From Micromonospora halophytica (GTDB lineage: Bacteria > Actinomycetota > Actinomycetes > Mycobacteriales > Micromonosporaceae): DNA of 64,000 nucleotides. This document shows positions 16,748 to 25,532 of this stretch, piece after piece; the first letter of the stretch is position 1; each line of letters begins with the position of its first letter. The position numbers were made by a program, and so were the translations under genes. A model generated the notes under the pieces. The model did no database searches, had not been told where the DNA came from, and worked only from the letters and a program-made list of their open reading frames with translations. The DNA lies in the NCBI RefSeq assembly GCF_900090245.1, contig NZ_FMDN01000010.1, positions 124,001-188,000 of the forward strand. The letters are read 5' to 3'.

Positions 16748-17053
16748 ATGACCGAGACTCCTTCCGCCGGCACCGGCCGCACCTTCGACGAGCTCGACGC
16801 GCTCTCCACCGAGGAGCTGCGGGAGCGGGCGTTCGCGCTGGCCCGGGAGCGGCGCGACGTGGGCTTCTTCTGGTCCGTGCTGCGCCACCTGCCGAACGCC
16901 GACGAGGCCGCCGCCCTCGACGGGGCGCCCAACTCGGTCGGGCCGACCATCGACGAGGCCGCCGCCCTGTGGCGGGAACTGACCGGGCACGGCTACGAGG
17001 AGTCGGCGCCGCTGCTGCGGGCCAAGTTCATCGACTACCTGATGAAGCACTGA
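16748..17053 (+). CDS. small conserved hypothetical helical protein
   Basis: 101 aa, soluble, acidic and predicted mostly helical (FDELDALSTEELRERAFALA, then RDVGFFWSVLRHLPNADEAA). No signal peptide, cysteine pair or catalytic motif. The start is set at ATG 16748 by the -10-like TAGGCT 7 nt upstream. GTG 16694, overlapping the previous stop, would add an 18-residue tail of low complexity. Function unknown. Confidence 0.65.
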   Translation: MTETPSAGTGRTFDELDALSTEELRERAFALARERRDVGFFWSVLRHLPNADEAAALDGAPNSVGPTIDEAAALWRELTGHGYEESAPLLRAKFIDYLMKH

Positions 17054-17115
17054 CCGGTCGTACCGCCGGTTGGCGGAGGTTTGCCCGCCCGGGCGGCTCG
17101 GGAACTTTCCGCCGC

Positions 17116-17616
17116 ATGGCCCTCACCAACCGTTCCGCGACCGTCCGGGGGTACGGCACGGCCGCCGGCACCGGCACCCTCGCCACGCTCATCCTGGTCG
17201 GGGTGTGCGGCAGCCCGTGGTACGTCGACTGGGCCGAGGGGAACACCGACCCGAACTCGGCCGGCGGCTGGTTCCTGCGGCTGCTGGCGTGGCCCGCCTG
17301 GCGGCTGGAGTCCACCGACCCGGAGCAGAGCCTCCTCGCCACCGACGCGCGGGCCGTCCTGCTGCTGGTGCTCGCGGTGACCTTTCTCTACCTGCTGCCC
17401 GCCTCGCAGGTGGCCCGGGTGCAGGGCTCGCTGAGCCAGTTCTTCTCCGGCTGGGCCGCGTACGTCCTCGCCGGCGGGGCGGCCACCCTCCTGGCGGCGC
17501 TGCTGACCTCCGGCGGCACCCTGCTCGCCGACTTCGAGACCACCGGCACGGGGGCCACGTACGGCTTCTTCGCCGGCTGGATCATCGGCCTGGCCAGTCT
17601 CGGCGGCCGGGCCTGA
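17116..17616 (+). CDS. hypothetical membrane protein
   Basis: 166 aa with four hydrophobic segments (~18-33, ~77-93, ~109-132, ~147-163), the first followed by an exported loop with SPWYVDWAEGN. No family is recognised. It ends 41 nt from the convergent ABC ATPase gene, with a small GC-rich hairpin between them. Confidence 0.65.
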   Translation: MALTNRSATVRGYGTAAGTGTLATLILVGVCGSPWYVDWAEGNTDPNSAGGWFLRLLAWPAWRLESTDPEQSLLATDARAVLLLVLAVTFLYLLPASQVARVQGSLSQFFSGWAAYVLAGGAATLLAALLTSGGTLLADFETTGTGATYGFFAGWIIGLASLGGRA

Positions 17617-17632
17617 CTCCCGGCCCAGTAGG

Positions 17633-17653
17633 CCCCGCGCCCGTCCGGCGGGG
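17633..17653. terminator. GC-rich hairpin between convergent genes
   Basis: CCCCGC (17633-17638) pairs with GCGGGG (17648-17653) across a 9-nt loop, between the stop codons of two converging genes. There is no U-run, so it is a weak bidirectional terminator candidate. Confidence 0.35.
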
Positions 17654-17657
17654 AGGT

Positions 17658-18650
17658 TCAGGCCCGAGCCAGCTCCAGTACCCGGGTCCGGTCGAGGGCA
17701 CCGACCGGCTCACCGTCCACGGTCACCACCACCGCGTCCGTGCCGGCGGTGAGCATCGCGGCCAGCGCGTCGTACGCCGAGCCGCCCAGCGTCAGGGTGG
17801 GCAGGCCGGTCCGGTCCGGCGGGACCGGGGCGAGCGCGTCCCGGGGCACCGGGGTGACCGCGAGCCGGCGGATGCCCCGGTCGGCGCCGACGAACTCGCG
17901 GACGAACGGCGAGGCGGGCGCGCCGAGCAGGGCGGCCGGGGAGTCGTACTGCTCCAGCCGGCCGCCTTCGGAGAGCACCGCGATCCGGTCGCCGAGCCGG
18001 ACCGCCTCGTCGAGGTCGTGGGTTACCAGCACGATGGTCTTGCGGACCTCGGCCTGGAGGCGGAGGAACTCCTCCTGCAACCGGGTCCGGACGATCGGGT
18101 CGACCGCCGAGAACGGCTCGTCCATCAGCAGCACCACCGGGTCGGCGGCGAGCGCCCGGGCCACCCCGACCCGCTGCCGCTGCCCGCCGGAGAGTTCGTG
18201 CGGGTAGCGCCGCCCGAACTGGACCGGGTCCAGCCCGACCAGTTCCAGCAGCTCGCCGGTGCGCCGGCGGATCCGCTCCCTGGGCCAGCCGAGCAGCCGG
18301 GGCACCGTGCCCACGTTGGCGCTCACCGTCTGGTGCGGGAAGAGGCCCACGTTCTGGATGACGTAGCCGATCCGGCGGCGCAGCCGTACCGGGTCGACCC
18401 GGGTGATGTCCTCGTCGCCGAGCAGGATCCGGCCGCCGGTCGGCTCGATCAGCCGGTTGACCATCCGCAGCACAGTGGACTTTCCGCAGCCGGACGGGCC
18501 GATCAGCACCACCAGTTCGCCGGCCTTGACCTCCAGGCTCAGCTCCCGCACCGCCTCGGTCCCGTCCGGGTAGCGCTTGCGGATGCCGTCGAGGGTGATC
18601 GAGGCCGCGCTGTGTCCGGCGTCGGCGGTGCCCCCCGGGGTAACGTCCAC
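17658..18650 (-). CDS. ABC importer ATP-binding protein (glycine betaine/choline OpuC/ProV type)
   Basis: 330 aa. Energises the osmoprotectant importer made with the permeases at 18653 and 19392 and the binding protein at 20274. Walker A GPSGCGKST (~48-56), Q-loop VIQNVGLFPHQT, signature LSGGQRQRVG, Walker B VVLLMDEPF and H-loop THD are all intact. A C-terminal ~80-residue extension (after ~250) resembles one CBS-like repeat ending VGALDRTRVLEL, which would correspond to the ionic-strength sensing part of OpuA-type ATPases. GTG 18650 has AAGGA 5 nt upstream. Its start is only 2 nt from that of the divergent permease gene. Confidence 0.9.
   Translation of the reverse strand: MDVTPGGTADAGHSAASITLDGIRKRYPDGTEAVRELSLEVKAGELVVLIGPSGCGKSTVLRMVNRLIEPTGGRILLGDEDITRVDPVRLRRRIGYVIQNVGLFPHQTVSANVGTVPRLLGWPRERIRRRTGELLELVGLDPVQFGRRYPHELSGGQRQRVGVARALAADPVVLLMDEPFSAVDPIVRTRLQEEFLRLQAEVRKTIVLVTHDLDEAVRLGDRIAVLSEGGRLEQYDSPAALLGAPASPFVREFVGADRGIRRLAVTPVPRDALAPVPPDRTGLPTLTLGGSAYDALAAMLTAGTDAVVVTVDGEPVGALDRTRVLELARA
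18641..18646 (+). promoter_or_regulatory. -10 element TAACGT for the leaderless permease gene
   Basis: TAACGT ends 6 nt before GTG 18653. It lies inside the first codons of the divergent ATPase gene, which explains how two divergent starts can sit 2 nt apart. Confidence 0.45.
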
Positions 18651-18652
18651 GT

Positions 18653-19339
18653 GTGTCCTTCCACCTGAGCCGCCGGGCCGAGCCGGGCAACCCCTGGTTC
18701 TCCTGGCAGTACGTGCGGGACAACTCTGACACGATCCTCGCGGCGTTGCGGGAGCACGCCTCGCTGACCGGCCGGGCGGTGCTGATCGCCGCCCTGGTGG
18801 CGCTGCCGCTGGCGGTCGTCGCGTACTGGTACCGCGGTCTCGCCGGCCCGATTCTCGCACTCACCGGGGTGCTCTACACGGTGCCGTCGCTGGCGCTGTT
18901 CGCCTTCCTGGCCCCGTACCTGGGCATCGGCGCGGTCACGGTGCTGACCGTCGTGGTGCTGTACGCGCTGCTGGTGATCGTGCGCAACGCGGTGGCGGGC
19001 CTGAACCAGGTGCCGCCCGAGGTGCGCGACGCGGCCGAGGGGATGGGGTACGGCCGGTGGGCCCGACTGTTCCGGGTGGACCTGCCGCTGGCCCTGCCCG
19101 GCATCCTCACCGGGGTACGCCTCGCCACGGTCTCCACGGTCGCCCTGGTCACCGTCGGGGTGGTGGTCGGCCGGGGCGGCCTGGGGCAGCTCATCTTCGC
19201 CGGTTTCCAGAACAACTTCTACAAGGCGCAGATCATGACCGGGACGCTGCTCTGCGTCCTGCTCGCCCTGGTGCTGGACCTGCTCCTCGCCGGGGTGGGC
19301 CGGCTGCTGACGCCGTGGCTGCGGGGCCGGTCCCGATGA
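18653..19339 (+). CDS. ABC importer permease (OpuCB/ProW type)
   Basis: 228 aa, five or six transmembrane helices. The EAA loop that contacts the ATPase is visible as VPPEVRDAAEGMGYGRWARL followed by a P-LP-ALPGILTG stretch. Conserved family segments include VLYTVPSLALFAFL and the GRGGLGQLIF motif near the C-terminus. It is the first of two permeases that heterodimerise in OpuC-type importers. GTG 18653 is supported by the -10 hexamer 6 nt upstream. Confidence 0.9.
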   Translation: MSFHLSRRAEPGNPWFSWQYVRDNSDTILAALREHASLTGRAVLIAALVALPLAVVAYWYRGLAGPILALTGVLYTVPSLALFAFLAPYLGIGAVTVLTVVVLYALLVIVRNAVAGLNQVPPEVRDAAEGMGYGRWARLFRVDLPLALPGILTGVRLATVSTVALVTVGVVVGRGGLGQLIFAGFQNNFYKAQIMTGTLLCVLLALVLDLLLAGVGRLLTPWLRGRSR

Positions 19340-19391
19340 GCGCCGTGGGGACGGGTGCGACGGACGCCGTCGCGGCGGGAAGGCGGACGCG

Positions 19392-20114
19392 ATGAACCCG
19401 GTGCAGCAGGCCGTCGTCTGGCTCAACGACCCGCTCAACTGGACCAACCCGGGCGGGATCCTGGACCGGCTCGGCGAGCACCTGAGCATGTCCGTGGCCG
19501 CGGTGCTGCTCGGCTGCCTGGTGGCCTGGCCGGTCGGGCTCTGGCTCGGGCACACCGGGCGCGGCGGCGGGCTGGTGCTGCTGATCTCCAACGTCACGCT
19601 CGCGATCCCCACCCTGGCGCTGCTGACCATCCTGCCGCTGACCTTCCTCGGCTTCGGCCGGCCGGCCGTGGTGGTGGCGCTGGCGGTGTTCGCGGTGCCG
19701 CCGCTGCTGGCCAACGCGTACACCGGGGTGCGGCAGGCCGATCCGGAGGCCCGGGACGCGGCCCGGGGGATGGGGCTCTCGGGTGGTCAGGTGCTGCGCC
19801 GGGTGGAACTGCCGCTCGCCGTGCCGTACCTGGCCGCCGGCTTCCGGACCGCCACGGTGCAGGTGGTGGCGACCGCCGCGCTCGCCTCGTTCGTCAACGG
19901 CGGTGGCCTCGGGCAGATCATCCGGGCCGGCTTCGGGCTGGACATCGCGGCCGGTGGCGGGCAGATCATCGCCGGGGGCCTGCTGGTCGCCGGGCTGGCC
20001 CTGCTGGTCGAGGGGGTCCTCGCGCTGGTCGAGCGGGTGGTCACCCCGCGCCCGCTGCGGCGTACCCGGCGGGCGGCGAACCGACGGGCGGCGGATGCGA
20101 CGGCGGGCGCCTGA
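19392..20114 (+). CDS. ABC importer permease (OpuCD/ProW type)
   Basis: 240 aa second permease, with the EAA-type loop EARDAARGMGLSGGQVLRRV and the family motif NGGGLGQIIRAGFG. About six helices are predicted, plus a basic cytosolic tail (RRTRRAANRRAADAT). It follows the first permease by 52 nt on the same strand. It pairs with that permease to form the membrane channel for betaine, choline or carnitine-like substrates. Confidence 0.9.
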   Translation: MNPVQQAVVWLNDPLNWTNPGGILDRLGEHLSMSVAAVLLGCLVAWPVGLWLGHTGRGGGLVLLISNVTLAIPTLALLTILPLTFLGFGRPAVVVALAVFAVPPLLANAYTGVRQADPEARDAARGMGLSGGQVLRRVELPLAVPYLAAGFRTATVQVVATAALASFVNGGGLGQIIRAGFGLDIAAGGGQIIAGGLLVAGLALLVEGVLALVERVVTPRPLRRTRRAANRRAADATAGA

Positions 20115-20273
20115 TCGCCCAAGGTGACGAACGGGTGACGAAATCCGCTTCGGGTTTGTCCGTCCGGTCCGGAGGATATTGGCTGGACCTCGCGGGCGGC
20201 CCGATCGGATCGTCCGTCGGATACGCGGCCGGCCCCCGGAGGGTCGCGCCGGGACACGGGAGGCGGGCAACAC

Positions 20274-21278
20274 ATGCGCGTACGGACACGGGTGGCGGTC
20301 GGCGCGGTCGGCGCCCTCACGGTGGCCGGGCTGCTCACCGGCTGTGGGGACGCCGGTTCCTCCGGCACGGACGCGCCCGAGCCGGGCGCCGCCGGGGCGG
20401 GCTGCGCCCCGGTCGCGGGTGACCAACTGGTCGTCCTCGACGACGACAAGAAGCTCCAGAACACCGACAACATCATCCCTGCGGTCCACGCCGACACGGC
20501 GAACCCGCAGCTCGTCGCCGCGCTGGACAAGGTCTCCGCGGCGCTGGACACACCGAAGCTGATCGCGCTCAACAAGGCCGTCGACGTCGACCGCAAGACT
20601 CCGAAGGCCGCCGCCGAGGAGTTCGCCTCGGCCAACGACCTCACCGCCGGCATCGCCAAGGGCCCCGGCGGCCAGATCGTCGTCGGCGCCGGCAACTTCT
20701 CCGAGAGCCAGACGTTGGCCGAGCTGTACAACATCGCCCTCACCGCGGCCGGCTACCAGGTCAAGGTGCAGCAGATCGGCAACCGGGAGCTCTACGGGCC
20801 GGCGCTGGAGAAGGGGGAGATCCAGGTCGTCCCCGAGTACGCGGCGACCATGGCCGAGTTCCTCAACACCAAGGCCAACGGGAAGGACGCCGCCGCGGTC
20901 TCCTCACCGGACCTGGACAAGACCGTGACCGCGTTGAAGGCCGCCGGGGACAAGGCCGGCATCGTCTTCGGCGCTCCCGCCGCCGCGCAGGACCAGAACG
21001 CCTTCGCCGTCACCAAGGCCTTCGCCGACAAGTACGGCCTGAAGACCCTCTCCGACCTGGCCGCCAAGTGCTCGGGTCAGGCGACCGTGCTGGCCGGTCC
21101 GCCGGAGTGCCCGCAGCGCCCCAAGTGCCAGGCCGGCCTGGTGCAGGTCTACGACTTCAAGGCCGGTTCGTTCAGCTCGCTGGACGCCGGTGGCCCGCAG
21201 ACCAAGAACGCGTTGAAGACCGGCAGCGCCAGCGTCGGTCTGGTCTTCTCCTCCGACGGCGCGCTCGCCACGAGCTGA
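20274..21278 (+). CDS. osmoprotectant-binding lipoprotein, apparently circularly permuted
   Basis: 334 aa. Signal peptide and lipobox LLTGC (lipidated C24). The body matches OpuAC/ProX-type quaternary-amine binding proteins, but in the wrong order. Residues ~47-125 (VVLDDDKKLQNTDNIIPAV ... LNKAVDVDRKTPKAAAEEF) correspond to the usual C-terminal end. The normal N-terminal start (VVGAGNFSESQTLAELYN ... VVPEYAATMAEF) appears only at ~139. The protein ends at DAGGPQTKNALKTGSASVGL ... SSDGALATS, which canonically leads into the LVVLEDD segment. GGGAGGCGGGCAACAC precedes ATG 20274. It should capture ligand for the two adjacent permeases. Confidence 0.88.
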   Translation: MRVRTRVAVGAVGALTVAGLLTGCGDAGSSGTDAPEPGAAGAGCAPVAGDQLVVLDDDKKLQNTDNIIPAVHADTANPQLVAALDKVSAALDTPKLIALNKAVDVDRKTPKAAAEEFASANDLTAGIAKGPGGQIVVGAGNFSESQTLAELYNIALTAAGYQVKVQQIGNRELYGPALEKGEIQVVPEYAATMAEFLNTKANGKDAAAVSSPDLDKTVTALKAAGDKAGIVFGAPAAAQDQNAFAVTKAFADKYGLKTLSDLAAKCSGQATVLAGPPECPQRPKCQAGLVQVYDFKAGSFSSLDAGGPQTKNALKTGSASVGLVFSSDGALATS

Positions 21279-21446
21279 CCCCGGCTCCGGGCGCGGTCGC
21301 CTCGCACCGGCCGCGCCCGGGGACCGTCACCGTCGCGTTCCGCCCGCCACCAAGGTGGCACGGTGAACCAGGCACCATTCCTGACCGGGGATTCCGGGTT
21401 CCGGCACCGTTCCCAGCCAGGGCATCTGTCGGTAGGCTCCACACCC

Positions 21447-22868
21447 ATGCCCGCCCCGGCTCTCCCCGAGCAGCGCAGTCCCCAGCTGCTGACCGTCCTG
21501 TTCTGGATCGGTGTGGCGATCGCGCCGGTCGCGGCGCTGATCCTGCTGGTCGCCGACGGCAACGGCCCGTTGCGGTTCGCCGCCGTGCTGGCCATCATGG
21601 CCGTGGTCCTGATCGGCCTGTCGATCGCGCTCCGCAACGACTCGGGCGGCCCGGCGCGCAGCGAGGAGTTCCTCGACGAGCTGGCGCAGTTGCGCCGGGA
21701 GTTGCGTGCCGAGATCGTGGCCGCCGCCCAGCGCGGCAACCAGGCGCTCGACCATGCGCAGCGGGTCGATGACCAGGTCGCCGCGTTGCGCCGTCGCCTC
21801 GACGCCGCCGCTGCCGGGATCGCCGCAGCCGCCGGGCTGACCGGGGCGGAGGACCCGGCCGGTGCCGGTCGGGCGCGGGTGTCGGCCCCGGAGGTCCACG
21901 ACGACGCGGTGGGTGGACGGCGTCACGCCGCCGAGGAGGCCCCGGCCTGGGGCCGGGCGACCGCCGACCGGGACGACGAGCCGGCCGGCAGCCGGTACGC
22001 CGCTGACCGTCCCGCCGCCGGTCAGGCCGGTGTGTACGGCTCGGCCCGGGCGGCCGCCGCGGACCCGGGGGGCCGCCCGGTGGTGCGGCACACCGAGACG
22101 GTGCACGTGACCACCCGGCACACCGTCGTCGACGGCGCCGACCCGGGGGTCGCCGGCAGCTACGGCGGGTACGCCGGCCGCTGGTCGCCGGCCGGCGAGG
22201 AGCCGTCGTGGAACGCGCCCGAGCCGGAGCACGCCCGGGCGGGCCAGCGGGACGAGCGCCCCTGGGCGGGTCAGCGCGACGAGCGGGCCTGGCCGGGTGG
22301 CCAGCCCGAGGAACGGTCGTGGCCGGAGGAGCGGTCCTGGGACGGGCGGTCCGACGACCGCGCCGACGGATCCTGGGCCGGTGGGTCGTACTCGGCGGAC
22401 GAGGGCTGGTCCGGGATGCGGGTCGGTGACCGGTGGGCCCAGGTACGCGAGGACGGGCGTGCCCGCGAGGTGCGGGTCGGGGAGCGGCGGGCCGAGGTGC
22501 ACGCCGACGGCGCCGGGTTCCGGATGCAGGACCGCTGGGCGTCGGTACGCCAGGACGGGTCGCGCCAGCCGGGCGTCCAGTACGGTGGCGGCTGGACCGA
22601 GCCGGAGGACCGGCCGGCGCTGCCGCAGGGCGGGGTGTCCGTACCGCAGGAGTGGCGGGCGTCCTCGGCCGGCTGGCAGCCCGCCGAGGAGCAGTGGAGC
22701 CCGCAGCAGCCGGCCGGGCAGTGGCGGGCTCCCGCGCCGCGGGAGCCGGTCGACGCGTGGCGGGCGCCCGAGCCGGAGCCGCCGGCGCGCCAGCAGTGGG
22801 GTGGTGGCGAGGGGTACGGCTATCCGCCGCAGGACGAGACCCCGCGCGCCGGTGGCCGCTGGCGCTGA
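21447..22868 (+). CDS. membrane protein with long repetitive cytosolic tail
   Basis: 473 aa. Two N-terminal helices (~17-60) are followed by a coiled-coil stretch (EEFLDELAQLRRELRAEIVA ... RRRLDAAAAG) and ~330 residues of low-complexity sequence rich in Arg, Gly, Trp and Glu. The tail holds imperfect repeats of a W-x-x-x-R-x-D-G-R type unit (DRWAQVREDG, ERRAEVHADG, DRWASVRQDG) and a DERxW series. Function unknown; the N-terminal part could be an oligomeric membrane scaffold. ATG 21447 is preceded by TAGGCT 8 nt upstream. Confidence 0.7.
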   Translation: MPAPALPEQRSPQLLTVLFWIGVAIAPVAALILLVADGNGPLRFAAVLAIMAVVLIGLSIALRNDSGGPARSEEFLDELAQLRRELRAEIVAAAQRGNQALDHAQRVDDQVAALRRRLDAAAAGIAAAAGLTGAEDPAGAGRARVSAPEVHDDAVGGRRHAAEEAPAWGRATADRDDEPAGSRYAADRPAAGQAGVYGSARAAAADPGGRPVVRHTETVHVTTRHTVVDGADPGVAGSYGGYAGRWSPAGEEPSWNAPEPEHARAGQRDERPWAGQRDERAWPGGQPEERSWPEERSWDGRSDDRADGSWAGGSYSADEGWSGMRVGDRWAQVREDGRAREVRVGERRAEVHADGAGFRMQDRWASVRQDGSRQPGVQYGGGWTEPEDRPALPQGGVSVPQEWRASSAGWQPAEEQWSPQQPAGQWRAPAPREPVDAWRAPEPEPPARQQWGGGEGYGYPPQDETPRAGGRWR

Positions 22869-22908
22869 ACCCCGGGTCGAGGCCACCCGGGCCGGCGCCG
22901 CGACCGCC

Positions 22909-22925
22909 GTGACCCGACGGGTCAC
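22909..22925. terminator. palindrome at the convergent 3' ends
   Basis: GTGACCCG-A-CGGGTCAC is a perfect inverted repeat that includes the nuoD stop codon. It is placed to stop transcription from either side, but it lacks a U-run. Confidence 0.35.
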
Positions 22926-24091
22926 TTGTCGATGTCGCCGACCACGAAGAACATCGAGCCGAGGATGGCGATCAGGTCCGGCACCAGGCAGCCGGGGAGC
23001 AGGGTGGCCAGCGCCTGCACGTTCGCGTACGACGCGGTGCGCAGCTTGAGCCGCCACGGCGTCTTCTCGCCCCGGGACACCAGGTAGTAGCCGTTGATCC
23101 CGAGTGGGTTCTCGGTCCAGGCGTAGGTGTGGCCCTCGGGGGCCTTGACCACCTTGGGCAGCCGGGTGTTGACCGGCCCGGTCAGCCGGTCGACCCGGTC
23201 CAGGCACTGCTCAGCGAGGTCGAGCGAGGCGTACACCTGGTCGAGCAGCACCTCGAAGCGGGCGTGGCAGTCCCCGGCGGTGCGGGTGACCACCGGCACG
23301 TCGAGCTGGTCGTACGCCAGGTAGGGCTCGTCGCGGCGCAGGTCCAGGTCGAGGCCGGAGGCCCGGGCGACCGGTCCGGACGCGCCGAACGCGGCGGCGT
23401 CGGCGGCCGAGAGCACCCCCACCCCGACGGTGCGGGCCAGGAAGATCTCGTTGCGCCGGATGAGGTTGTCCAGGTCGGGCATCCGTCGGCGCACCTCGCC
23501 GATCGCGGCCCGGGCACGGCCGGTCCAGCCGGCCGGCACCTCCTCCTTCAGGCCGCCGACCCGGTTGAACATGTAGTGGATCCGGCCGCCGGAGACCTCC
23601 TCCATCACCGCCTGGATGGTCTCCCGTTCCCGGAACGCGTAGAAGACGGGCGTGATCGCGCCGATCTCCAGCGGGTACGAGCCGAGGAACATCAGGTGGT
23701 TGAGCACCCGGTTCAGTTCGGCGAGGGCCATCCGCAGCCAGGTGGCCCGCTCGGGCACCTCCATGCCCATCAGCCGCTCCACGGCGAGCACCACGCCCAG
23801 CTCGTTGGAGAAGGCCGACAGCCAGTCGTGCCGGTTCGCCAGCACGATGATCTGCCGGTAGTCACGGACCTCGAAGAGCTTCTCCGCCCCCCGGTGCATG
23901 TAGCCGACGATCGGCTCGGCGGCGACCACCCGCTCGCCGTCGAGCACCAGCTTCAGCCGGAGCACGCCGTGCGTGGAGGGGTGCTGCGGCCCGATGTTGA
24001 GCACCATGTCCGCGCCGAGCTGCTGCCCGCCCGCGCCGGTGCCGACGGTCAGTTCGCGGAGGTCGCCCGCGTCCGTGGTCATGCCCGTCAT
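22922..24091 (-). CDS. nuoD: stand-alone NADH dehydrogenase subunit D (49-kDa/NuoD) paralogue
   Basis: 389 aa, near full length for NuoD. Subunit D of complex I forms the quinone cavity beside cluster N2. Signatures: [17 protein letters not shown] (~32-48), [12 protein letters not shown] (63-74), the [12 protein letters not shown] segment, [15 protein letters not shown], and the C-terminal [18 protein letters not shown]. The arginine in HRG (R67) is conserved. No other nuo gene is near, so this is a second, solitary copy rather than part of a 13-14 gene complex I operon. Its ATG overlaps the stop of the methyltransferase gene by ATGA. Confidence 0.9.
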   Translation of the reverse strand: MTGMTTDAGDLRELTVGTGAGGQQLGADMVLNIGPQHPSTHGVLRLKLVLDGERVVAAEPIVGYMHRGAEKLFEVRDYRQIIVLANRHDWLSAFSNELGVVLAVERLMGMEVPERATWLRMALAELNRVLNHLMFLGSYPLEIGAITPVFYAFRERETIQAVMEEVSGGRIHYMFNRVGGLKEEVPAGWTGRARAAIGEVRRRMPDLDNLIRRNEIFLARTVGVGVLSAADAAAFGASGPVARASGLDLDLRRDEPYLAYDQLDVPVVTRTAGDCHARFEVLLDQVYASLDLAEQCLDRVDRLTGPVNTRLPKVVKAPEGHTYAWTENPLGINGYYLVSRGEKTPWRLKLRTASYANVQALATLLPGCLVPDLIAILGSMFFVVGDIDK

Positions 24092-25257
24092 CGTGCCATG
24101 AGGGGATCGGCGGCGACGCCGACCGGTTGCCGGAGCCAGCGGTGCCCGCCGAGGCCGGCCGGGTCGGTCAGCTCGGCCACCGTCGACGCGGCGGCCAGCG
24201 CCCGCACGTACCCGGCGGGGTCGCGGGAGGCCAGGCCGAGTGGTGGTCGCCCGCCGTCGGCCCCGAGCGCCCGCAGCGCCTCCCGCTGCGACATCAGGGA
24301 GTACGCGCACCGGGCGACCCGTTCACCGGCGGAGGCGACCGAGTCCATGGCGACGTGCGCGGTGACGTCGCACGACCCGTCCGGCACCGGCGGCACCTGC
24401 CGCCCACCCCGGTACCCGGTCAACGTTCCGCCGGCCGGCCTCTCCTCCCTCAGGTGTCCGTAGTCCACGGCCAACGCCAGCCCCCGGTCGACCCTGCTGA
24501 CGGCTGCTGCCCACGCCTCGTCGCGCGTCCGGCCGATCTCGGCCCGTGGGCCGATCGGGTGCGGCGGTTCCGGGCTGCCCGACCGGCTCCGGGCGGTCAG
24601 GCGTGATCCCTCCGCCGGTCGGGCAGCCCGGAACCCCGATCCGGTCGCTCCGATCTCGCCGGTTCCGGGCCCGTCGACGGGGTGGCCTGTCGGGGCGGGC
24701 CACCACCGGTCGAGCCATTCCCGGTCGGCGGGGTCGACCGGGTCACCCACGGTCTCCTCGCCGGTGGTCGGGTCGACCAGCAGGTACCGCCAGCCGTCCG
24801 GGGTCGGCACGGCCACGTCGAGCGGCACGTTGTCCAGCCACTCGGTGGCGACCAGCAGTCCGATGATCCTGCCGGGGATGTCGTCGGTCCACTCGATGTC
24901 GGCAGGGAGGTTGTCGGGCCGGGGTGCCTTCTCGACGGCGACCAGGCGTACCCGATCGGCGAGCGGAATCGGTGGCGCGGACGACGGGCCCTCGGGCGGC
25001 GACCCGGAAACCCGCACGGCCCGGAGCAACGCGACCAGCAGCTCACCCCGGCCGGCCCCGACGTCGACAAGGTCCAGGCGGGACGGGTGGCCGAGGGCCG
25101 CGTCGACCCGGGTGAGCAGGCGGAACAGGGCCGTGGCGAAGACCGGGGAGGCGTGCACGCTGGTGCGGAAGTGCGCGGCCGGCCCGGAGCCGGCGACGAA
25201 GAAGCCGCCCGGCCCGTACAGCGCCCGGTCCATCGCGTTCCACCACCGCATCGACAT
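24088..25257 (-). CDS. MidA/NDUFAF7-type SAM-dependent methyltransferase (COG1565)
   Basis: 389 aa. Family hallmarks: the SAM-binding loop [14 protein letters not shown] (~64-77), the [13 protein letters not shown] motif equivalent to [29 protein letters not shown] with the diagnostic DYG, and [11 protein letters not shown]. Mitochondrial NDUFAF7 methylates an arginine of the NuoD homologue NDUFS2. Here the gene is translationally coupled to a nuoD paralogue, which suggests that protein as substrate. A hydrophilic insert (~200-245) contains a DNA segment with a 22-bp inverted repeat. ATG 25257 was taken as start. Confidence 0.85.
   Translation of the reverse strand: MSMRWWNAMDRALYGPGGFFVAGSGPAAHFRTSVHASPVFATALFRLLTRVDAALGHPSRLDLVDVGAGRGELLVALLRAVRVSGSPPEGPSSAPPIPLADRVRLVAVEKAPRPDNLPADIEWTDDIPGRIIGLLVATEWLDNVPLDVAVPTPDGWRYLLVDPTTGEETVGDPVDPADREWLDRWWPAPTGHPVDGPGTGEIGATGSGFRAARPAEGSRLTARSRSGSPEPPHPIGPRAEIGRTRDEAWAAAVSRVDRGLALAVDYGHLREERPAGGTLTGYRGGRQVPPVPDGSCDVTAHVAMDSVASAGERVARCAYSLMSQREALRALGADGGRPPLGLASRDPAGYVRALAAASTVAELTDPAGLGGHRWLRQPVGVAADPLMAR
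24566..24635. repeat. 22-bp perfect inverted repeat inside the methyltransferase gene
   Basis: Bases 24566-24587 are the exact reverse complement of 24614-24635, with a 26-nt loop. The element is in frame and encodes a hydrophilic insert between conserved motifs of the methyltransferase. It may be a small palindromic element that entered the gene. Confidence 0.7.
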
Positions 25258-25532
25258 CAGTTCATCCCAGGTTCAGGGTGCGTCACCGTGCCGACCCTAC
25301 GGTCAGCCGGTATGAAACGAGTGTTCGTCCCCGCCCGGACACCGACGTCGAGTTTCGTCGGCACCGGGTTCCCGCGCGGCCTGCGGTGACACCCGGACCG
25401 GGTCGCTGTGCGCAACCGGAGCGGCCCGGTCCCACCCTCGGTGAAGGTTTTCACACACCCTTGTTCGAGCTCCGTAACCACAGCGCATACTTGCCCTCGA
25501 CCGGTACCCCCTTCGAGGACTGGATCGTTGCC

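Noticed and set aside
24566..24635. Transcription terminator
   Set aside because: It lies in the middle of an intact coding sequence, has a 26-nt loop and no U-run.
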